From Azolla caroliniana (taxonomy: Eukaryota; Polypodiophyta), in assembly GCA_043228905.1 (NCBI GenBank), contig JBHGNT010000020.1, forward strand, positions 1,922,001 through 1,986,000: a stretch of 64,000 nucleotides of DNA, written 5' to 3'. Within the stretch, counting starts at the first letter, position 1, and each line of letters starts with the position of its first letter. Of the stretch, positions 1-10,966 are shown piece after piece. Both the position numbers and the translations under genes were made by a program. The notes below the pieces were generated by a model. It saw only the letters and a program-made list of their open reading frames with translations. It searched no databases and was not told the origin of the DNA.

Positions 1-460
1 TGATGATGAAGCGGTTATTCTTCTTCTTATGTTGAGATAGTTTCTCGGCGTTGAACTTAAGAAGCAGAAATGTCTGTGGTGATGGAAGAAGGCAGGGGTA
101 GACGTGCAATGGGGAGCTCCTAACGCCATAGCTGAATCGGCCATGGCCCCACCAAGCAAAAATCTGATTCTCTGAGCATAGATAGGTATGCACATGCATG
201 TACATGTACATGTACATGTACATACATAGTGTATATACACATACATATACACATACATATATAGTGTATACATATACATATACATATACATATACACATA
301 CATACATATATGCTCGTGTCTATGCTACATCAAATCATAAAGAGGGCTGGTGAGCGAATCACGGCCACAAACAGTGCAGGTCGCTTAGAGGAAGGCGCGT
401 GCGATCTGCACCGTCAGATTTCGATAAGGAAGAAGGCGCGAAAAAAAAACCTGTCAGAGG
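1..460. other. left edge, no gene; contains a TACATA-type microsatellite
   Basis: No coding signal is seen. Positions of about 190-320 hold alternating purine-pyrimidine runs built from ACATGT, TACATA and ATACAC units. The remainder is unique-looking sequence of unknown role. Confidence 0.7.
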
Positions 461-462
461 TT

Positions 463-612
463 GCCCAACTCTGAGTCGTTGGTCGCCCAACCCTGTCAGA
501 GGTCGCCCAACCACAATTGGTCGCCCAACTTTGATCGTTGCAAGTCGCCCAACCGTTGTAGGTCACCCAACCCTGACCTTTGCAGGTCGCCCAACCGTGT
601 TGCCCAACCAAA
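463..612 (+). repeat. left subterminal array of GGTCGCCCAACC 12-mers
   Basis: About eight copies of GGTCGCCCAACC, or variants with one or two changes, occur at irregular spacings of roughly 17-26 bp. The reverse complement GGTTGGGCGACC forms a matching array near 24661-25000, on the far side of the MULE transposase remnants. The two arrays therefore face each other like the subterminal binding-site arrays of some cut-and-paste transposons. Several variants change CG to CA or TG, as expected from deamination of methylated CpG. Binding-site function is inferred. Confidence 0.75.
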
Positions 613-739
613 TGTATCATTTCGACCAAAATCTTCAAATAAGCTTGATCATTACCCTTAAAACTTACAATAACACATCAAAGAGTCACAAAATCCAGCC
701 TTAAATTATTCAAAATCAACAATCTTCACCATACTTAAC

Positions 740-1060
740 ATAAAACAAATAATCATCTTAAAACATAAAAGTTAAAAGTTAAAAAACATAAAACTTAAAA
801 CAGAGATCAACTTATAACATACTTGAAACATGAATCAAAATATGACATACTTGAAACATAAATCTACATACGACATATTTGAAACATAAAACTTAAAACA
901 TAAATCAACATATGACATACTTGAAAAATAAATCAACATATGACATCCTTTGAACGTAAATCCGCTTTAAACATCGTAAACCCAAATCAACATGTGACAT
1001 ACTTGAAACAGGAAACTTAAAACATAAATCAACAGATGACATACTCCCAAATGCACTCAT
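740..1060. repeat. AT-rich degenerate tandem repeat
   Basis: Roughly 28-bp units resembling AAATCAACATATGACATACT followed by TGAAACAT recur many times with substitutions and small indels. It lies between the left 12-mer array and the transposase remnant, so it is probably the non-coding flank of the DNA transposon. No coding potential is apparent. Confidence 0.6.
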
Positions 1061-1131
1061 AAATCAACATAAATCCACTTTAAACATTGTAAACCCAAAT
1101 GCACTAGTCCGCAAAACCACTCAAGCTATGT

Positions 1132-2570
1132 TTATGGCTCATCTGGAAATGATGGCAAGATGCGGCCACAATTCTTGCAACAATCAACATTTGAGTCCCT
1201 TGATCTAAAGGTCAAGGCATCGCAATGCAAGCATCGAATCTTCTTTGTCACACATATTGGCAACCGCCTCTTAGCTCGACTTGCGCCTCTTTGCATTTTT
1301 TCAGTGTGTGCCTTGGAAGTGTTTGGGGAGCTGCCAATAAGATATTGTGAAATGTTAACTGATGCTCCCCTTTTTGCACCAATTGCTTGCTTACGCCTTA
1401 CGGATCCACGGTCTTCTTCATTGGTTGGTTTCGGTGCACCTGCGGGATACACCACCATCTGACTCATTTCTTCAATGGACTCCATACATGCCAAAATTGT
1501 TGCACGGTCGAGGGATCGTAACCCTTGCCTAAGACACTGAATAGCCCCCTCAGCCGTTTGTAATTTTGACTCCTATTCCTCCATTTGTGATGTTATAGGG
1601 TTTGTCTCCTCGACTAGTTCTACCTCTGTCTCCACTTCCGTCTCTATGAAATGGTCATTGCACATATGGGTTGCATGATCTATAAAAGGCAATGACCCAC
1701 ATAGATGTGGCATGTGCCTCTCAATAATCATCTTGATGCCAAATATATGCTTACATTTACTCGTAGGGTCTTGGCAATCACAATATGAGCATTGGAGCAA
1801 TACATTATACCATACATTCGGTTTTGTCAAGCTCAATATTTTAAACCAATATCGGGGCTCGTCCACAATATGCATTGTTGCATCATTAGTTTCATACCTC
1901 TCTAGTAGACTCTCTGCCTCTTCAAGTCTTGTTGTTTGATCCCTATAAATTGCACAGGGTGCAAATCTACCACTCTCACATATTTCTTATTGTTGCTTGT
2001 ACCATTCAATAATAGTACCCCCGATACAAGTGCCAGTTTGATTGTCCCCAATTAAAACATGCACAAGATCGATAATTGATCAGTTTATCCTCCCTCTCAA
2101 GCCAATATATTTGATAAACTGCCAATGTCTCTCCACAAGATTGGTAGTGTCAACATGTTTGTAGTTGAACATTCTACCAAATTTGGGCCACAGTTTCCTC
2201 CACACACATGTCAAGCCACACCATCCTCCTTCTATATATTGCCAAACACTTGGCTTGTTTGCATATTCTACCTTTAACTCCTCACATTGGGCATTGAATT
2301 GTGGATTCCGTAATGCATTGCATGAGTTGGCACATCCGATTATAAAGATGGTTTCTCTCAGTTGCACTTACCTTTGGCAACAAGTTGTCCAGCCATATTT
2401 TTTTTGCATGGAACTGACACAACAAAAGTCGACAATGTGTTTGTGACCTTTTCCCATTTGTAACTATCCAAGATAATCGGTCTATTGCAACCACATTACT
2501 TATGGCATTATATGATGTCCAACTTTTATCGATGACTATGGCATTTGGCCTCACATCGGGCATCCGTGCA
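1132..2570 (-). pseudogene. MULE-like transposase, C-terminal half
   Basis: On the minus strand the order is: VIDKSW, a candidate second catalytic Asp; LLCQFHAKKIW, the C-x2-H signature typical of MULE transposases; VERHWQFIKY; a SWIM zinc finger CDCQDPTSKCKH (C-x-C-x6-C-x-H); and a C-terminal pair of Cys knuckles (CLHC and CCKNC). There is a frameshift near 2280-2370 and stop codons at about 2080 and 1990, so it is not functional. The first codons continue directly from the half at 23565-24250 once copia A and one AATAT duplication are removed, reading RVIFARMPDVRP across the junction. Confidence 0.7.
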
Positions 2571-2575
2571 AATAT
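2571..2575. repeat. target site duplication AATAT, left of copia A
   Basis: AATAT immediately precedes the TG of the left LTR. The identical AATAT follows the CA end of the right LTR at 23560-23564, which proves both LTRs belong to one insertion. Confidence 0.93.
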
Positions 2576-3011
2576 TGTTGAGAAGCAAGCTCAACATGGT
2601 ATGTGATGCTTATTGGGAAATAAGCTATAGTAGCTATTTAGCTACTTGTGAACATAAGGAGAAACAACTAATTAGCTACAGACAGCTATTTAGCGATTGA
2701 CAGCTAATTAGCTGCATATGTAAGTAACTTATTACTTAGGTAAAAAAGTAAGAGAGTAGGTAAGTAAGAAATATACAGGAAGTAGAACTCTGAGAGAGAG
2801 AGTGAGGATAGAGAGGAAGAACTCAGAGAGTGAGAGCAGAAGAGAGAAACAGATGAGAGCAAGTAGAGCTCTACGTGTAATGAAATAGAAGAAGTTTTGG
2901 TTGCTACAGAAGTAAGTCTCCTTCCCCCTTCCCTTCTGTGTTTGAGCACCAAACGACGATCCGCCGCGCACATAAGAAGAGCCCGAGTGCCTTCTTCACG
3001 TTTTCTTAACA
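2576..3011 (+). repeat. copia A 5' LTR
   Basis: 436 bp, starting TGTTGAGAAGCAAGCTCAAC and ending CTTAACA. The first 20 bases can fold through GTTGAG and CTCAAC. The matching copy is at 23111-23559, differing mainly by a 13-bp indel close to the 3' end. Confidence 0.93.
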
Positions 3012-3023
3012 TGGTATCAGAGC
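3012..3023 (+). other. copia A primer binding site (initiator tRNA-Met)
   Basis: TGGTATCAGAGC directly abuts the LTR and is the usual plant copia site complementary to the 3' end of initiator tRNA-Met. Confidence 0.92.
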
Positions 3024-3149
3024 AAGTTGCTCATAAAGAAGAGTACGGAAGTGCATAGATCTGAGAAAGGTATTTCTCTATTTGCTGATCTGAATTAGAA
3101 AGTTACTTGTTGAAGTAATCGTAGCAGAAACCCTAGTTTGGAAGAGATA

Positions 3150-4037
3150 ATGGCTGCAGAGAATGCGGGCCAAATAGTTACAGAGAAACTAGATAAAAAC
3201 AATTTCCCGGCGTGGAAATTTAGAATGACAAATTTCCTGATGGGGAAAGGATACTGGGATTACATTGAAGGAGACCTAGAAGAGGCTCCGAAGATCCTAG
3301 AAGAAAATTCCACAGTAGCACAGATTAAAGCATTCAAAGATTGGAATCAAGGGGCAAGGAAGGTAATGCATTGGCTCTCACTTAGCATCTCAAATTCGAT
3401 GCTTGGGCACATATAGGATGCTATGCTCCCAAAAGAAGCTTGGGACAGTTTGGTAAAACTGTTTGCAATAAACACAAAAGCTAGAAAGCTACAGTTGAAG
3501 ACTGAGCTAAATACCTTAGAAAAAGGTAAGATGTCAATAAATGAGTATGCTTTGAAAATAAAGAGCATATGTGAACCACTTGCTTTTATCAATGTAAAGA
3601 TAGAAGATGATGATAAGGTAGAAATATGCTTTAGAGGCTTAGGACCTCAATACAAAAGCTTTAAAACCTCTATGCTTACAAGGGATAGTATTCCAAGTAT
3701 TCCAGATCTGGTTTCAATGCTTGTAGTAGAAGAAAGGAATCAGATGGATGATGTAAATAAAGGAAATCTTGAGAATGAGAGGCAAGCCCTATATAATAGT
3801 GCTGGAAGAGGCCATGAAAGATTTGGCTCAGCAAGAACCAACAATAATGGTTATCAAGGAAGAGGACAACAAACCATTAGAGGAAGAAACAACAACAGAG
3901 GCAGGGGGAGCAACCAAGGTAGAGGTAAGCAAACATATGTAAATGATGATGGTTGTTGGTATTGTGGAAAACCAAGCCACACACAGGCTGAATGTTACAA
4001 GAAGCAAAATGATGAGCAAAGAGGAAAGAGACAGTAG
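3150..4037 (+). pseudogene. copia A gag
   Basis: Encodes a copia Gag (UBN2-type) beginning MAAENAGQIVTEKL, with a central ARKLQLKTELNTL region and a zinc knuckle CWYCGKPSHTQAEC (C-x2-C-x4-H-x4-C) that would bind the RNA genome in the virus-like particle. An in-frame TAG at 3414-3416 splits the capsid part, and TAG at 4035-4037 ends the zinc-knuckle part before the protease. The ATG at 3150 is preferred because it aligns with Gag starts of related elements; a TTG at 3138 is upstream in the same frame. Confidence 0.85.
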
Positions 4038-4534
4038 AATAACTATGCCCAAACTAGTGAAGATTGTGAAAAAGATGGTGCATTTGTGGTACAACATGAG
4101 ATAGCAACAGTGGCTGAAAGCTCACAGAAATGTGATGAAGAGTTTACATGGTATGTAGAGTCGGGGGCATCTAACCATATGATTGGACATGCAAACTTGT
4201 TTGAAAGGTTAAGAGAACCAGAGATTCCTGGCTATGTACAGACGGGTGATAATAGTACTCACCAAAGAGAACATGTTGGAGATATCCCATTGTGGGAAGA
4301 AAAAGGAAAGACTAAGTATATGTTGAATGTAATGCATGTTCCAAATCTTGGTAAGAATCTGATTTCTGTTGGACAGATAGTAGAGCAAGGTATGCAAGTA
4401 AAGTTTAAGCAAAGTGGATGCTATATAGAAAAGAATGGGAAGCTCATTGCAAAAGGAAAACGATAAGGAAGAATGTTTATTTTGGATGTTGACATGCCTA
4501 AACAGATTTCAGCTATGTTTGCAAATGGAATGAG
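4038..4534 (+). pseudogene. copia A protease and start of pre-integrase region
   Basis: Reads WYVESGASNHM where copia proteases have D-S-G at the active site, so the catalytic Asp is replaced by Glu. The frame then covers NLISVGQIVEQGMQVKF. A TAA at 4464-4466 interrupts just before GRMFIL. The segment ends at the B1 insertion and resumes at 9035. Confidence 0.85.
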
Positions 4535-4931
4535 TGTTGAGAGACAAGCTCAACATCAGCCGGATCGGCTGAAGAAGCCAAGGACCGGATCAATTGGGAC
4601 CGATCGGTTAGGCCGAGTGCGTAAACCGGGAGGCCGTTAGGAAAGATATTCCGTGAGGAATATATTTGGGAGTTAGTCTAGGAGCTCTTAAAGAGCATTA
4701 AAGTACGGTTAGTACTTCGGTCAGTCCTTCGAGGACTTGTATAAAAGTGTTCATGGAACACATATATGTATAGAGTGTGGTGAATAGAGTCTTTAATATA
4801 GTTCTTGTGTTTTCTCTCTCACTCTCTCTGTCTCTCCCGTGTATACTACTTAAGCTCAAGCTCTCCATTAAACCTGATTGTTCTTCCTTCTGTTCTGTCT
4901 TCATACTTGCTTCCGCACGTTACTTTTTACA
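4535..4931 (+). repeat. copia B1 5' LTR
   Basis: 397 bp, TGTTGAGAGACAAGCTCAAC at the start and CTTTTTACA at the end. Its second paralogue is at 8638-9034. It contains a TATA-like box in its middle. Confidence 0.93.
4741..4748 (+). promoter_or_regulatory. TATA-like box of B1 LTR promoter
   Basis: TATAAAAG follows CGAGGACTTG and is conserved in all four B-family LTRs here. The position in mid-LTR fits the U3/R boundary. Transcription is inferred. Confidence 0.6.
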
Positions 4932-4943
4932 TGGTATCAGAGC
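4932..4943 (+). other. copia B1 primer binding site (initiator tRNA-Met)
   Basis: TGGTATCAGAGC abuts the LTR directly. Confidence 0.92.
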
Positions 4944-5003
4944 GCGAGGGTTGAGAACCTCTCTACAGCCGACACAGCTTGACGAAGAAGAACAAGAAGA
5001 ACG

Positions 5004-5957
5004 ATGGATAGAGGCATGGCGAGCTCGCTTCCAACAGAGAAGCTCGACAGAACCAACTACGCCTCTTGGTCCTACAAGATGCACCAGTACCTGCTCAGGC
5101 ACGGCTACTGGAGTTATGTCGAAGGAGCTAATGACGCGGCACCCGAATCGACACACAGAGACTTCCCGTCGTGGGAGCAATCAGCGAGCAGGGTATTATA
5201 CTGCTTCGCGTCGTGTGTGGGCGAACAACTATTTAGCTATGTTCGGGATGCAAAGACGCCGAAGGGTGCGTGGGAAAATCTGAAGAAGATCTACGCCGCG
5301 AGCACCACAGTCAGGAAGCTTCAGCTCCGACAGGAGTTGAACAACCTACGACAACGCGACTTGTCGGTGGCGGACTATACCTCGAAGATCAAGGATATCT
5401 GCGACTCCCTCGCCTCCATAGAGGTGAACATCGAGGAGAGCGAGATGGTCCAGATCTGTCTCGGAGGTTTGGCGTCGAAGTTCGGAGCGTTCCGAATGGC
5501 TGTGTGTACCCGGGAGAATACGCCGTCCTTTTTCGACTTACAGTCAATGCTTCTGGTAGAGGAGAACCACGTGGGTGCGTCTACAAGCACGCACACCGAC
5601 AGCAGAATGTTGTACACGGAGGGAGTTAGGCCCCGTGGACGTGGAGGACGAGGCGAGTCGGCGCGCAATGGAGGCGGCCGACGAGATCAAGGAAGAAGGC
5701 ATTGAAGTGATGCCGACAGCAACTCCGGACCCTCCGGAAACAGGGGGCGTCGAAGCGATGAGAACCGGCAAGGGAAGGCCATCGCGGAGTGCTGGTACTG
5801 TGGCAAGAAAGGCCATAGGGAAAGTGAGTGCTGGAAGAAGCGCACCGACTCGGAGAGAACCGGTTCCGGAAACGGCTCCGGACATACCGACAAGGGAAAT
5901 CGGCAGCGATCACACTGCGCCGAAGACTACGGGAGAGCCGGAGAAGGGTCTGTCTTC
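5004..5957 (+). pseudogene. copia B1 gag
   Basis: Gag starts MDRGMASSLPTEKLDRTNYA and continues with a UBN2-type capsid region, an Arg/Gly-rich stretch and, after a TGA at 5704-5706, the zinc knuckle CWYCGKKGHRESEC in the same frame. The B2 copy has CGA at the TGA position, so this is a private C-to-T change in B1. The frame is otherwise well preserved. Confidence 0.87.
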
Positions 5958-6913
5958 GTGACGAGACATGAAGCAAACTCAATGAAACAGAACACCCCGA
6001 GATCAGACGAGGTGTGGTACGTAGACTCCGGCGCGTCAAATCACATGACGAGCCATAAGGAGTGGTTCTCGTACCTTGAAAATCCGATACAACCTGGAGT
6101 AGTCGCAACTGGAGACGACACTCCACATCTGATAGCGAATGTCAGAGAAGTTCCCCTTAGCCATGTCGGGCAGAAAGGGAAACTCATGAACGTGCTGCAC
6201 GTTCCGACAATCACGAAGAACTTGGTCTCGGTCGGACAGATTGTCGACCAAGGGATGGAGGTTCGGTTTACACACCTTGGGTGCTTCATTGAGGAAGAAG
6301 GCCGTGTGATTGCGCAAGGGCGCAGAGACGGGAGGATGTTCATCCTCGATTCCACTGACGGCGACACCACAATGTTCGTGAAGGGACAAAAATCTGAATC
6401 GGACATCGACTTGTGGCACAAGCGGATTGGCCACGTCAACTACCAACGGCTTCAAGATCTGCAATCGAAACAAGTAGTGTTAGGATTGCCCAAATTTAGT
6501 GGCCAAAAGACAAAATTTGTGAAGCCTGCCAGCTCGGGAAGCAACACCGACTTCCTTTCCCCAATGAGCGAAACCGGAGCCGGAACAAGCTCGACCTTAT
6601 ACACTCCAATGTATGGGGGCCGGCACAAAACGTTAGTCTTGGCGGGAGCCGATACTTCGTCTCCTTCATCGACGACCACACGCGGCACACGTGGATCTAC
6701 CTCATTGAGAGGAAGAGCGAAGTCTTCGACTGTTTCCGGGACCTCAAAGGGTTCCTGGAAACGAAAATGGGACGAAAGATCTAGTGCCTGCGGTCGGATG
6801 GCGAGAAAGAGTACTTTTCTGGTCAATTCAACGGTTATCTACAACAAATGGGAATTCGGCGCGAATTCAGTTGTAGATACACGCCAGAGCAGAACGGCGT
6901 GGCCGAGAGGATG
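5958..6913 (+). pseudogene. copia B1 protease and truncated integrase
   Basis: Contains an intact protease motif WYVDSGASNHM, then the pre-integrase region LWHKRIGHVNYQRL. A frameshift follows KFSGQK near 6510. The integrase core is present only as far as VAERM and then jumps directly to RT sequence at GGATG (6909-6913). A TAG at 6782-6784 matches the one in B2 at 11589-11591. Confidence 0.85.
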
Positions 6914-8451
6914 TAAAGAATGCGTTCCTGCAAGGTGACCTTGAGGAACATGTGTACATGGTACAGCCTCCCGGATTTCACTCCGAAACGAACTCCTCGG
7001 CAGTATGCCGACTAAAGAAGTCCCTTTACGGACTGAAGCAAGCCCCGCGAGCCTGGAACGCGAAGATCACGCAACAACTGCGTCGGATGGGCTTCGTCAC
7101 ATCAAAATCGGACTCTTCCCTGTTCATCCGGAAAGGTTGACTCGGACCGGTTAGTATTTTACTATATGTTGATGACTTGGTCATCACAGGCGCCGACCTA
7201 CGTGAAATCGACCGCGTGAAGCTCCAGCTTGCGGCATCGTTCGACATGAAGGATCTGGGGGACCTTCATTACTTCCTCGGGATCGAAGTGATCCGTACCC
7301 CCGAAGGCATATTGATCAGCCAACGTAATTACGTGTTGAGTATGCTCTTCAAATTCGGGATGGCCGACTGTAAGTCCGTCTCGACTCCTTTGGACTGAAC
7401 CGTCAAGCTTCGTCCTGATACGGGAAAGGTATGCGACCCGACGAGGTTCCAATAAATTGTCAGAAGCCTCATATACTTGACCATCACCCGACCCGACCTC
7501 AGTTATCCGGTCAGAGTGATCAGTCAGTTCATGGCGCGACCTACCGAGGAGCACCTTCAGTGTGCGCAACGCATACTTCGGTATGTCAACGGCACTAAGG
7601 ACCGGGGACTGCTATATCGGACCGGTGCAGCCGCGCAGTTAGTCGGCTACACCGATGCTGATTGGGCTGGCAACGCCGCCGATCGCCGATCCACGTCTGG
7701 ATACGCGTTCTCCCTCGGGAGTGCCGCGATCGCGTGGAGTAGTAAGAAGCAGCCGACAGTTGCACTGTCGAGCACCGAAGCTGAGTACCGAGGAGCGGTT
7801 GTCGCGACATGCGAAGCCATATGGTTGAAGCAGCTACTTAAGGACCTGCAAGAGGAGGTGTCCGATCCAGCAACGATCTACTGCGACAACCTCAGCAACA
7901 TCCAACTCGCGAAGAACCTCGTCTTCCACGCACGGACCAAGCACATTGAGGTGCACTACCATTTCGTCCATGAGTGTGTCCTTTCCGGTGAAGTCGAACT
8001 TCAGTACGTTCCGACGGATCGGCAGACTGCCGACATCTTCACCAAGCCTCTTGGTCTGGACAATTTGCGGCAATTCTCAGGTGCGCTCGGATTGCGTCAC
8101 CTCGACGTGCCAAACTTGAGGGGGAGAACAGTCCCAAGGCAGCAGGAAAGGAGCGGAGACCACGACACCACCGAGTCGGTTGACGAGTTCAACTTCGGAT
8201 CGGCTGAAGAAGCCGAGGGCGTACCCACGGAAAAGTTCGGAAGAGGACAGAAGGGGAGCAACCGAAGGAGAGAGCCGAAGCCAACCACGCATGGGGAAGA
8301 TGACGCCATCAAGGGCGAGAAGACCGAAGACGAGTTGGAGACAGCCAACTCGGACGGGAGCGAAAACCGATCGGAGGTAGACGAGTCAGTTCGGATGTTT
8401 GATTCAGATACGCTGAATCAACCGAGGCCCAAGCGGAAGAAAAGGCAGTAG
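6914..8451 (+). pseudogene. copia B1 RT, RNase H and C-terminal extension
   Basis: Begins in mid-RT with [11 protein letters not shown], then [13 protein letters not shown], a TGA at 7138-7140 shared with B2, the catalytic LLYVDDLVI, and private stops near 7398 and 7455. The RNase H part is open from 7477 and includes YTDADWAG, SSTEAEYRG and YCDN, followed by the HARTKHIEVHYHF terminal motif. The frame then runs about 117 residues beyond the normal copia end and finishes PRPKRKKRQ, a basic, nuclear-localisation-like tail. Confidence 0.85.
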
Positions 8452-8625
8452 GAGAAGCGTCAACACTACAACAGCAGAAGAGCTTATAAGGGCCACATGA
8501 GCAGACAAGCCGATCGGAAGGGTCGAAGCGCGCGGAGTCGAACAGGTTGAGGAGCATGAGCGAGGCGTGAATCCAGGAGGAACCGGAGCTGTGAGCCCGA
8601 GGATCCCGAAGAGCCTCGAGTTGAG

Positions 8626-8637
8626 CTTGAGGGGGAG
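8626..8637 (+). other. copia B1 polypurine tract
   Basis: CTTGAGGGGGAG immediately precedes the 3' LTR. The same 12-mer is used by A and B2. Confidence 0.88.
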
Positions 8638-9034
8638 TGTTGAGAGACAAGCTCAACATTGGCCGGATCGGCTGAAGAAGCCGAGGACCGGATCGGTTGG
8701 GACCGATCGGTTAGGCCGAGTGCGTAAACCGGGAGGCCGTTAGGAAAGATATTACGTGAGGAATATATTTGGGAGTTAGTGTAGGAGCTCTTAAAGAGCA
8801 TTGAAGTACGGTCAGTACTTCGGTCAGTCCTTCGAGGACTTGTATAAAAGTGTTCATGGAACACATATATGTATAGAGTGTGGTGAATAGAGTCTTTAAT
8901 ATAGTTCTTGTGTTTTCTCTCTCACTCTCTCTGTCTCTCCCGTGTATACTGCTTAAGCTCAAGCTCTCCATTAAACCTGATTGTTCTTCCTTCTGTTCTC
9001 TCTTCATACTTGCTTCCGCACGTTACTTTTTACA
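8638..9034 (+). repeat. copia B1 3' LTR
   Basis: 397-bp partner of the 5' LTR, followed by ATCAG and then by the resumed copia A frame reading VVSDVEMWHKR. Confidence 0.93.
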
Positions 9035-9277
9035 ATCAGTGTAGTCTCAGATGTGGAAATGTGGCATAAAAGGATTGGCCAGATAAGTAGGCAAACCCTA
9101 AAGAATATGTTGAGAAAAGATGCAGTGGTAGAACTGCCAAAACTGAAAAATTGTGAACTAGGAAAGATATGTGAAGCATTCCCTCATGAAAGACATGTAA
9201 GAAAAAATTCATTGGATTTGGTACATACAAATGTATGGGAACCAACTAAGAATGCATCTATCGGTGGCTGCAGATTC
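9035..9277 (+). pseudogene. copia A pre-integrase fragment between B1 and B2
   Basis: A 243-bp piece of A encoding VVSDVEMWHKRIGQ through VWEPTKNASIGGCRF, the zinc-binding pre-integrase region and the start of the integrase core with its first Asp region (LVHTNVW, where Asn replaces the usual Asp). Joining to 4534 and to 15060 keeps one open frame, showing that this is not an independent element. Confidence 0.88.
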
Positions 9278-9744
9278 TGTTGAGAGAAAAGCTCAACATC
9301 GGCCGGATCGGCTGAAGAAGCCGAGGACCGGATCGGTTGGGACCGATCGGTTAGGCCGAGTGCGTAAACCGGGAGGCCGTTAGGAAAGATATTCCGTGAG
9401 GAATATATTTGGGAGTTAGTGTAGGAGCTCTTAAAGAGCATTGAAGTACGGTTAGTACTTCGGTCAGTCCTTCAAGGACTTGTATAAAAGTGTTCATGCA
9501 ACACACATATGTATAGAGTAGTGAATAGAGATCTTTTGTTGAATATATAGTTCTTGTGTTCTCTCTCTCTCACTCTCTCTGTCTCTCCCCCGTATATTGC
9601 GTAAGCTCAAGCTCTCCATTAAACCTGAGTTTTCTTCCTTCTGTTCGGTCTTCATAATACTGCGTAAGCTCAAGCTCTCCATTAAACCTGAGTTTTCTTC
9701 CTTCTGTTCGGTCTTCATAATAGCTTCCGAACGCTACTTTCTAC
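9278..9744 (+). repeat. copia B2 5' LTR with internal 63-bp duplication
   Basis: 467 bp, longer than other B LTRs because 9599-9661 is repeated as 9662-9724. The 3' LTR lacks this duplication, so it arose after integration or was lost in one LTR. Confidence 0.92.
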
Positions 9745-9756
9745 ATGGTATCAGAG
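9745..9756 (+). other. copia B2 primer binding site (initiator tRNA-Met)
   Basis: TGGTATCAGAGC abuts the 5' LTR. Confidence 0.92.
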
Positions 9757-9817
9757 CGCGAGGGTTGAGAACCTCTCTACAGCCGACACAGCTTGACGAA
9801 GAAGAACAAGAAGAACG

Positions 9818-10966
9818 ATGGATAGAGGCATGGCGAGCTCACTTCCAAAAGAGAAGCTCGACAGAACCAACTACGCCTCTTGGTCCTACAAGATGCACCA
9901 GTACCTGCTCAGGCACGGCTACTGGAGTTATGTCGAAGGAGCTAATGACGCGGCACCCGAATCGACACACAGAGACTTCCCGTCGTGGGAGCAATCAGCG
10001 AGCAGGGTATTATACTGCTTCGCGTCGTGTGTGGGCGAACAACTATTTAGCTTTGTGGGAAAATTAGAAGGGTGCGTGGAAAATCTGAAGAAGATCTTCG
10101 CCGTGAGCACCACAGCCAGGAAGCTTCAGCTCCGACAAGAGTTGAGCAACCTACGACAACGCGACTTGTCGGTGGCGGACTATACCTCGAAGATCAAGGA
10201 TATCTGCGACTCCCTCGCCTCCATAGAGGTGAACATCGAGGAGAGTGAGATGGACCAGATCTGTCTCGGAGGTTTGGCGTCGAAGTGCGGAGCGTTCCGA
10301 ACGGCTGTGTGTACCCGGGAGAATACGCCGTCCTTTTTCGACTTACACTCAATGCTCCTGGTAGAGGAGAACCACGTGGGTGCGTCTACAAGCACGCACA
10401 CCGACAGCAGAATGTTGTACACGGAGGGAGGTAGGCCCCGTGAACGTGGAGGACGAGGCGAGTCGGCGCGCAATGGAGGCGGCCGACGAGATCAAGGAAG
10501 AAGGCACCGAAGTGATGCCGACAGCAACTTCGGACCCTCCGGAAACAGGGGGAGTCAAAGCGATGAGAACCGGCAAGGGAAGGCCATCGCGGAGTGTTGG
10601 TACTGTGGCAAGAAAGGCCATAGGGAAAGTGAGTGCTGGAAGAAGCGCGTTGATTCGGAGAGAACCGGTTCCGGAAACGGCTCCGGACATACCGACAAGG
10701 GAAATCGGCAGCGATCACACTACGCCGAAGACTCCGGGAGAGCTAGAGAAGGGTCTGCCCTCGTGACGATACACGAAGCAAAGTCAATGAAACGGATCAC
10801 CCCGAGATCGGATGACGTGTGGTACGTAGACTCCGGTGCGTCAAACCACATGACGAGCCATAAGGAGTGGTTCTCGTACCTTGAAAAAACCGATACAACC
10901 TGGAGTAGTCGCAACTGGAGACGACACTCCGCATCCGATCGCGAATGTCGGAAAAGTTCCCCTTAG
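9818..10966 (+). pseudogene. copia B2 gag and protease start
   Basis: An open frame of 382 codons covers Gag from MDRGMASSLPKEKL, the zinc knuckle CWYCGKKGHRESECW and the protease motif WYVDSGASNHM. After FSYLE the frame is lost to an extra A in a run of six (B1 has four), so downstream residues are out of frame. Gag and pol therefore were a single frame in the ancestor, as usual for copia elements. The local FVGKLEGCVEN sequence is diverged relative to B1 (YVRDAKTPKGAWEN). Confidence 0.88.

Larger units (their letters stand above)
4535..9034 (+). mobile_element. Ty1/copia retrotransposon B1 (internally deleted)
   Basis: LTRs of 397 bp at both ends, an initiator-Met primer site and polypurine tract, inserted into the pre-integrase region of A. 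Flanks are ATGAG on the left and ATCAG on the right, a 5-bp duplication with one change. Compared with B2 it lacks 1177 bp of integrase and RT, so it cannot encode a full pol. By eye about 11 LTR differences are present. Confidence 0.92.

Noticed and set aside
463-612. Possible CRISPR array of short repeats
   Set aside because: Repeat length is 12 bp with variable 6-14 bp spacers, the repeats are degenerate, there is no cas gene and the setting is a plant genome.
1132-2570. hAT or FAR1/FHY3 host transcription factor as the source of the SWIM protein
   Set aside because: FAR1-type proteins share MULE ancestry and cannot be fully excluded, but the flanking inverted arrays and multiple stops favour a dead transposase. 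No hAT dimerisation motif is seen.
3012-3023. Met tRNA gene fragments at TGGTATCAGAGC sites
   Set aside because: Each is a 12-base primer binding site abutting an LTR; no cloverleaf is present.
8097-8348. Several antisense frames across the B pol tail and other GC-rich pol regions
   Set aside because: Shadows of the biased GC-rich codon use on the coding strand; no domain in the antisense translations.
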